Positions 58,843-64,000 of a DNA stretch of 64,000 bases are shown piece by piece. The stretch covers positions 94,480 to 158,479 of the forward strand of contig NZ_SROX01000015.1 in the NCBI RefSeq assembly GCF_013141915.1, read 5' to 3'. Source of the DNA: Cupriavidus necator. Lineage in GTDB: Bacteria > Pseudomonadota > Gammaproteobacteria > Burkholderiales > Burkholderiaceae. Positions within the stretch are counted from its first letter, which is position 1; the number at the start of each line of letters is the position of its first letter. The position numbers were made by a program, and so were the translations under genes. Below the pieces are notes generated by a model. It saw only the letters and a program-made list of their open reading frames with translations. It had not been told where the DNA came from and did not search any database.

Positions 58843-61167
58843 TCACGGCGGTGCGCCTTTTGGCACGAGCTCCCCGGCCGGCAGCTCCACCGCGCCGCCA
58901 TCGACCTGGATGGTCAGGCTCGGCGAGGCCATGCGAATGCCGTTGGCGTCGAAATTGCGCTTGAGCCGGGCATTGAAGGCCCGCGTGATCTCCGCCTGCA
59001 TCAGCGGCCGGGTCTTGATCTGCGCCATCACCACCGGCCCGCTCGGGTCGAAGCGGTCCAGGCCCAGGATCTCGAGTCCGGACATCAGCTTGCGGCCGTA
59101 GCGCAGATCGCGCGACAGTTCCGCGCCGGTGGTTCGGATCAGTTCCAGCGCGCGGTCCAGGTCACTCTGGTAGCTGATGCCGATATTGAGCACGGCGTAG
59201 CCGTAGCCGCGCGACAGGTTCTTGACCGCCTTGATCTGGCTGTACGGCAGCGTGTGCAACGCGCCGCGGCCGTCGCGCAGCTTGACGGTGCGGATGGTCA
59301 TGGCCTCGACCACGCCCGCATGGTCGGGCAGCTCGATCGAGTCGCCGATGGCGATGGAATCCTCTACCACGATAAACAGGCCGGTGATCAGGTCCTGCAC
59401 CAGGCTTTGCGCGCCGAAGCCGATGGCCAGGCCGACCACGCCCGCGCCGGCCAGCAGCGGCGTCACGTTGACGCCCAGGTTGGCCAGCACCGCGATCACG
59501 GTGATCACCAGCAGGCCGATGAAGGATGCATTGCGCACCAGTGGCAGGATGGTCCTGGCGCGCAGGCTGGGCTGCGCGGCGCGCGCATGGACCGGCGACA
59601 AGGACTGCGTGATGGCGGTGTCGATCAGCAGCCAGACCAGCCAGGCCAGCAGCACGGTGCTGGTGACGCGGAACGCGGTTTCGGTCAGGTGGCGCCCGAC
59701 GGCCGACGATTCGGCCAGCCGCACCAGCGAAGAGCCCCACACGCGCATGACCATTTCGACGAAAGCGGCCCAGACCAGCACCCGCACCAGCGCCAGCGCA
59801 AAGCGTCCGAAGCGCTGCAGGTAGGCCGAGCGGCGGCGGTCGCGGATGCGCGGCGCACGCGCGCCGGCCTTGGGCGAGCGACCCAGCACCATGGTCAGCA
59901 GCAGCGCGGCGACGAACAGCGCCACCGAGGCCACCGTGCGACGCAGGAATACATCAGCATGGCCGGTGGCCAGCACGGTGCCGATCACCGAGGCCACCAC
60001 CACGGCCAGCACCGGCAGGTGCCAGGCCTGGCCCGCCAGGCGCAACAGGTCGGTCACGGCGGGATGGGCCTGGCGGAAGGCCAGCGGCCGCTGGCTGATG
60101 AGCTGGCCGATCTGGCGGCGGAAAGCCAGCGCGAACCCGCCGATGCCCAGCGCCGCGGCGATATTGGCCAGGGTCGAGACCAGGGCCGACAGGTTGCTGC
60201 CCAGCACCGCGGCCATGCGGGCATCGGCAGCGCCGTTACCCAGTGCCGCCAGCGCGCCGGTGCAGAACAGCAGCCACGGCGAGCGCGCCAGCAGTTGGCG
60301 CACCGCCAGTTGCCGGTGCGCGCTGCGGAACAGCGCGAAGATGACCTGGCACACCGCCGCCGCGATCGCGCCGGCGACGATGGCGTAGGCCAGCAACACC
60401 GCGGCCACGCTGGCCGGCGACTGCGCGAACAGTTGCCGGGCCAGCATCAGCGTCAGCCCGAACGCCACCACCCAGGGCCCGATATGGCGGAGCATGTAGA
60501 CGCCAACGTCGACCCACGAGGGCAGCTCGGGCAGCTTGCCGCGCGGCGCGTGCGGGGCGCCGGCCTGGTGCCGTCGCCGCAGCCGATGGCCGAGCTGCTG
60601 CAGCGCCCAGCCGCACACCGCCCAAGCCGCAAGCACCAGCGCGAATTCGCGCAGCGCGTCCAGTCCGGAGCGGGTGCCGCCCCGCGTCAGCGCGGCGCGC
60701 CATTCCTCGGCCGCGAAGCGCGTGCGCCAGCCCCAGTATTGCCACGGGCCGTGGTCTTCGCGCAGGTGCGAATCGACTTCGTCCAGCACCTGCGCCATGG
60801 CACCGATCAGGCCGGGCGCCGAGGCTGCCGCGGGGGCTGGCGCCGCCACGCCGGCGGAAGCCGCCAGACCCTGTCGCAGGGTTTGCAACTGGTTCACCAG
60901 CGCGCGCCGCTCGGCGTCGTCCTGCAGCGTGGTGATGACCTGGTCCAGTGACTGCGCCAGCGGCGTGCTGGCGGCGGCAGCGGCACTGGCCGGCGCCCCC
61001 TGTTTAGCCGCCGGCGCCAGCAGCGCGGCGAACGGGCCGGCCGGGGCGGCGTACGCCGGCATGGCGCACAGCAGCGCAAGCAGGCCGGCCAGCATGGCCA
61101 GTGCCGTAGCCACGACAGCAGGCCGACAGGGCGGGCAGGCGAGGGCGTGAGGTTGGGGTTTGCGCAT
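58843..61167 (-). CDS. Large MscS-family mechanosensitive channel (YnaI/MscK-like)
   Basis: A 774-residue membrane protein with signal peptide (cut near AMPAYAAPAG), a periplasmic coiled part (~residues 40-140), about ten membrane segments, and a C-terminal MscS core: LLAGAGVVGLAIGFGAQSLVQDLITGLFIVVEDSIAIGD (pore helix and beta domain), then the alpha/beta domain YSQIKAVKNLSRGYGYAVLN. Length and extra TM bundle match the MscM/YbdG or YbiO type rather than small MscS. Starts ATG 61167 without a clear ribosome site, so start is moderately certain. Opens under membrane tension to release solutes in hypo-osmotic shock. Confidence 0.88.
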   Translation of the reverse strand: MRKPQPHALACPPCRPAVVATALAMLAGLLALLCAMPAYAAPAGPFAALLAPAAKQGAPASAAAAASTPLAQSLDQVITTLQDDAERRALVNQLQTLRQGLAASAGVAAPAPAAASAPGLIGAMAQVLDEVDSHLREDHGPWQYWGWRTRFAAEEWRAALTRGGTRSGLDALREFALVLAAWAVCGWALQQLGHRLRRRHQAGAPHAPRGKLPELPSWVDVGVYMLRHIGPWVVAFGLTLMLARQLFAQSPASVAAVLLAYAIVAGAIAAAVCQVIFALFRSAHRQLAVRQLLARSPWLLFCTGALAALGNGAADARMAAVLGSNLSALVSTLANIAAALGIGGFALAFRRQIGQLISQRPLAFRQAHPAVTDLLRLAGQAWHLPVLAVVVASVIGTVLATGHADVFLRRTVASVALFVAALLLTMVLGRSPKAGARAPRIRDRRRSAYLQRFGRFALALVRVLVWAAFVEMVMRVWGSSLVRLAESSAVGRHLTETAFRVTSTVLLAWLVWLLIDTAITQSLSPVHARAAQPSLRARTILPLVRNASFIGLLVITVIAVLANLGVNVTPLLAGAGVVGLAIGFGAQSLVQDLITGLFIVVEDSIAIGDSIELPDHAGVVEAMTIRTVKLRDGRGALHTLPYSQIKAVKNLSRGYGYAVLNIGISYQSDLDRALELIRTTGAELSRDLRYGRKLMSGLEILGLDRFDPSGPVVMAQIKTRPLMQAEITRAFNARLKRNFDANGIRMASPSLTIQVDGGAVELPAGELVPKGAPP

Positions 61168-61277
61168 GGAGGGGGATCGTCTGCCGGGGGGGGGCCGGCG
61201 CCGGAAGGGCCGTCGATCGCGCCACTGTAGCGCATCGGCCGCGCGGTGTGCCGGCGTGCGCCCGGGCGCCTTGGCAC

Positions 61278-61304
61278 GCATTCGGCGCATTCGGCGCATT
61301 CGTC
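61278..61304 (+). repeat. Short tandem repeat GCATTCGGC x3
   Basis: Two exact copies of the 9-mer followed by a third with one change (GCATTCGTC), in the gap between the divergent MscS and SDR genes. Confidence 0.8.
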
Positions 61305-61447
61305 GCTTCGGACGATGCATCGGCGGCCCCGATCCCCGAATCTCGAACCCACTCCGGTACAGGCGATTTTTGGGCCTGCCGGCCTCAACCAGAGCGCGGC
61401 CGCGCAGCGCCGGCCGCACAGCAACAAGAGACAAAAGGAAAGACGGC

Positions 61448-62230
61448 ATGGAACTCAATGCATCGGTATCGGCAGTAGTGACGGGTGGCGCCTCGGGGCT
61501 GGGCGCGGCGACGGCGCGCGCGCTGGCGGCACAGGGCGTGCGCGTGGCACTGTTCGACCTGAACGCCGAAAAGGGCGAAGCGCTCGCGCGTGAGCTCGGC
61601 GGGGTGTTCTGCCAGGTCAACGTGACCTCCGAGGCCGAGGTCGAGGCCGGCTTTGCCAAGGCCCGCGCCGCCATCGGCCAGGAGCGCATCCTGGTCAACT
61701 GCGCCGGCACGGGCAACGCCATCAAGACCGCCTCGCGTGCCAAGGAAGCGCCGGATCAGATCAAGCATTTCCCGTCTGATGCCTTCGAGCGCATCATCCA
61801 GATCAACCTGATCGGCACGTTCCGCTGCATCGCGCGATCGGCCGCCGGCATGCTGACGCTCGACACCGCCGGCGGCGAGCGCGGCGTGATCATCAACACC
61901 GCCTCGGTGGCGGCGCAGGACGGCCAGATGGGGCAGGCGGCGTACTCGGCGTCGAAGGCCGCCGTGGTCGGCATGACGCTGCCGATTGCGCGCGACCTGG
62001 CGGGCGAAGGCATCCGCGTCAACACCATCCTGCCCGGCATCTTCAATACGCCGCTGCTGCAGGGCGCGGCCGAGAACGTCAAGGCCGCGCTGGCCGCCTC
62101 GGTGCCGTTCCCGAAGCGCCTGGGGCAGCCGGAAGAGTTTGCCTCGCTGGCCGTCGAGATGTGCCGCAACGGCTATTTCAACGGCGAGTCGGTGCGCCTG
62201 GACGGCGCCATCCGCATGGCGCCGCGCTGA
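61448..62230 (+). CDS. SDR dehydrogenase, HSD10-like (3-hydroxyacyl-CoA dehydrogenase type II family)
   Basis: A 260-residue SDR: SAVVTGGASGLGAATARALAAQG, LFDLNAEKGEALARELGG, VNCAGTGNAIKT, INTASVAAQDGQMGQAAYSASKAAVVGMTLPIARDLA and GIRVNTILPGIFNTPLL. The AAQDGQMGQAAYSASK and GIRVNT.. PGIF.TP signature is that of HSD10/FabG-like 3-hydroxy-2-methylacyl-CoA dehydrogenases. ATG 61448 follows AAAGGAAAGACGGC. It precedes a CoA ligase by 77 bases; the two are probably an operon. Confidence 0.9.
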   Translation: MELNASVSAVVTGGASGLGAATARALAAQGVRVALFDLNAEKGEALARELGGVFCQVNVTSEAEVEAGFAKARAAIGQERILVNCAGTGNAIKTASRAKEAPDQIKHFPSDAFERIIQINLIGTFRCIARSAAGMLTLDTAGGERGVIINTASVAAQDGQMGQAAYSASKAAVVGMTLPIARDLAGEGIRVNTILPGIFNTPLLQGAAENVKAALAASVPFPKRLGQPEEFASLAVEMCRNGYFNGESVRLDGAIRMAPR

Positions 62231-62307
62231 GCCCACCGGCCTGTCGCCACGGCCGCACCCGCGCCAGGCGGAGGCGGCCATGGCAATGAAATTTTCTGGA
62301 GACGCGG

Positions 62308-63891
62308 ATGGATTTCAGCTACCTGACGACGCTGCCTCACGCGGTGCGCCATTTCGCGCGCCTGCGGCCCGAGGCCGTGGCGTATTCGTTCGAAGGCCGG
62401 CAGACCACTTACGCCGGGTTCGAGCGCAACACGGACCGCGTGGCGCAGGCCTTGCTGGCCGAAGGCGTGCGCGCGGGCGATCGCATCGGCTATATCGGCA
62501 AGAACAGCGACCACTATTTTGAGCTGCTGCTGGGCGCGGGCAAGACCGGCGCGGTGATGGCGCCGGCCAGCTGGCGCCTGGCCCCGCCCGAGGTCGAGTT
62601 CATCCTCGCGCATTGCGATGCGGTGGTGCTGTTTGTTGGCGCCGAGTCGACGGCGATGGTGCGCAACCTGCTGCCGGCGCTGCCGCTGGTGCGCAAGGTG
62701 GTGGTCATGGAACCGTGCGACGCGCAGGGTGACTGGCCCTGCTACACCGACTGGCGCGACGCGCACCCGGCCACGCCGCCCGCGCATGAGCCGGCCGCGC
62801 ACGACGTGGTGCTGCAGCTGTACACGTCCGGGACCACCGGCCGGCCCAAGGGGGCGATGCTGACGCACCGCAACCTGACCATCGGCACCGAGGTCAGCGA
62901 GCGCGAACACCTGGCCTGGTCGCATTGGGTGGCCGACGATATTTCGCTGGTAGCGATGCCGGTAGCGCATATCGGCGGCTCCGGCTGGGGCCTGCGCAAC
63001 CTGCTGTCCGGCGCCAAGGGCGTGGTTGCGCGCGAGTTCGATCCGCGCGCGGTGCTCGACTTCATCGAGAAGGAGCGCGTCAGCAAGCTGTTCCTGGTGC
63101 CGGCCGCGATGCAGATCGTGCTGCGTGACCCGCGCGCGCGCCAGGTCGATTATTCGCGCCTGAAGTATCTGCTGTACGGCGCGGCGCCGATCCCGGCGGC
63201 GCTGCTGCGAGAAGGCATCGAAGTGTTCGGCTGTGGCTTCGTGCAGCAGTACGGCATGACCGAGACCACCGGCACCATCGTCGCGCTGCCGCCCGAGGAC
63301 CACACCACCGACGAAGTGCCGCGCATGCGCGCCGCCGGCAAGCCGCTGCCGGGGGTCGAGCTGAAGGTGGTGGATTACGAGGGGCGCCAGCTGGCACCAG
63401 GCGAGGTGGGAGAAGTGGTGGTGCGCGCGCAGCACAACATGGCCGGCTACTGGAAGCAGCCCGAAGAGACCGCGCGCACCATCGACGCCGACGGCTGGCT
63501 GCGCACCGGCGACGCGGGCTACATGGATGCCGAGGGCTACCTGTACATCCACGACCGCGTCAAGGACATGATCATCAGCGGCGGCGAGAACGTCTACCCC
63601 GCCGAGGTCGAAAGCGCGATCTACGGCCATCCGCAAGTGGCCGACGTGGCCGTGATCGGCGTGCCGGACGAGAAGTGGGGCGAGGCGGTCAAGGCCATCG
63701 TCGTGCTCAAGCCGGGGCAGGCGCCGGACCGCGATGCCATCCTCGCCTGGACGCGCCAGCGCGTGGCGGGATTCAAGGTGCCGAAGAGCATCGAGTTCGT
63801 CGACGCGCTGCCGCGCAACCCGTCGGGCAAGCTGCTGCGCCGCAAGCTGCGCGAGCCGTTCTGGGAGGGGATGAACCGGCAGGTGAACTGA
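62308..63891 (+). CDS. AMP-dependent acyl-CoA ligase
   Basis: A 527-residue ANL ligase: LQLYTSGTTGRPKGAMLTHRN (P-loop), QQYGMTETTGTIVALP (adenine motif), WLRTGDAGYMDAEGYLYIHDRVKDMIISGGENVYPAEVE (hinge, CoA site) and LPRNPSGKLLRRKLRE (catalytic Lys). Typical of medium-chain, aryl or steroid-side-chain acid ligases (FadD3/17-like). Follows the HSD10-like SDR. Regulator not identified in the window. Confidence 0.89.
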   Translation: MDFSYLTTLPHAVRHFARLRPEAVAYSFEGRQTTYAGFERNTDRVAQALLAEGVRAGDRIGYIGKNSDHYFELLLGAGKTGAVMAPASWRLAPPEVEFILAHCDAVVLFVGAESTAMVRNLLPALPLVRKVVVMEPCDAQGDWPCYTDWRDAHPATPPAHEPAAHDVVLQLYTSGTTGRPKGAMLTHRNLTIGTEVSEREHLAWSHWVADDISLVAMPVAHIGGSGWGLRNLLSGAKGVVAREFDPRAVLDFIEKERVSKLFLVPAAMQIVLRDPRARQVDYSRLKYLLYGAAPIPAALLREGIEVFGCGFVQQYGMTETTGTIVALPPEDHTTDEVPRMRAAGKPLPGVELKVVDYEGRQLAPGEVGEVVVRAQHNMAGYWKQPEETARTIDADGWLRTGDAGYMDAEGYLYIHDRVKDMIISGGENVYPAEVESAIYGHPQVADVAVIGVPDEKWGEAVKAIVVLKPGQAPDRDAILAWTRQRVAGFKVPKSIEFVDALPRNPSGKLLRRKLREPFWEGMNRQVN

Positions 63892-63924
63892 AGCCGCCGG
63901 GGACGCGCCAAAGCCCGCCATCAC

Positions 63925-64000
63925 TGAACTGAACCCCAGAAGTTGGACGGTTCGAGAAGACTAGGCTTGCAAGGGCTGAGTCCTGTATTGCACGGGACTC
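63925..64000 (-). mobile_element. End of an IS3-family-like insertion element, cut by window edge
   Basis: From 63925 the sequence reads TGAACTGAACCCCAGAAGTT followed by GGACGG, which resembles the terminal inverted repeats of IS3-family elements of the IS150 group (TGTACTGCACCC...GTTGGAC). It then runs into GAGTCC-TGTATTGCAC-GGACTC, a hairpin that continues past the end of the window. The transposase lies outside. Which end of the element this is cannot be told, so the strand is nominal. Confidence 0.5.

Overview
The window is GC-rich, densely coded DNA from a betaproteobacterium of the Burkholderiaceae, most like Cupriavidus or a close Ralstonia relative. The grounds are the codon and GC character, the many Bug-type (tripartite tricarboxylate) periplasmic receptors beside CoA ligases and acyl-CoA dehydrogenases, a Burkholderia-order A-I-B contact-dependent-inhibition locus, and a PrkA/YeaH/SpoVR stress module. 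The species assignment is inference from gene content only. No rRNA, tRNA or CRISPR array was seen.

Layout. 1-7.1 kb: the tail of an RND/MMPL exporter, an old-yellow-enzyme flavoprotein with a C-terminal Fe-S cysteine cluster, a KshA-like Rieske oxygenase, a periplasmic sulfatase, and on the minus strand a DUF1329 protein; the set resembles steroid or terpenoid catabolic islands. 7.3-12.6 kb: two paired acyl-CoA dehydrogenases (minus) divergent from an AMP-dependent acyl-CoA ligase and a Bug receptor (plus). 12.6-13.6 kb: repeat-rich, with a 124-bp IS4-like MITE inserted in the Bug gene's terminator, a relic of a DUF1016/YhcG nuclease gene, inverted palindromic repeats, and a structured leader resembling phage C4 antisense RNA. 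13.5-27.6 kb: an accessory island with two small genes (one an orphan HigA-like regulator), a lipoprotein, a 2998-residue CdiA/FhaB-type adhesin-toxin, its putative immunity gene, a decayed displaced toxin segment, two more small membrane proteins and the CdiB/FhaC transporter. The 3' end of the island carries a truncated copy of the small gene found at its 5' end.

27.7-33.3 kb (minus): a five-gene operon (acyl-CoA dehydrogenase, CaiB CoA-transferase, MmgE/PrpD, CitE-type lyase, MaoC/HTD2 hydratase) with nearly the same gene set as the itaconate-degradation (rip) operon of Pseudomonas aeruginosa. 33.5-36 kb: a 24-residue membrane peptide gene, an MgtC-like protein, a DUF2628 protein and a LysR regulator. 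36-38.2 kb: an SDR plus CaiB pair divergent from that LysR. 38.4-46 kb: a DUF6494 gene, an AraC regulator, and a divergent run Bug - CoA ligase - Bug - enoyl-CoA hydratase - acyl-CoA dehydrogenase. 46.5-51.4 kb: prkA - yeaH - spoVR. 51.4-56.4 kb (minus): CaiB - MaoC - Bug - two acyl-CoA dehydrogenases, divergent from a LysR gene. 57.4-61.2 kb (minus): a LuxR-type regulator and an MscS-family channel. 61.4-63.9 kb: an SDR and a CoA ligase. The window ends inside what looks like the end of an IS3-family element.

How it works together: most of the window is a set of separately regulated acyl-CoA catabolic modules, each with CoA activation (ligase or CaiB transferase), dehydrogenation, hydration and second dehydrogenation, often with its own periplasmic solute receptor and its own LysR or AraC regulator. 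The CDI island between 13 and 27.6 kb interrupts this and shows repeated cassette recombination.
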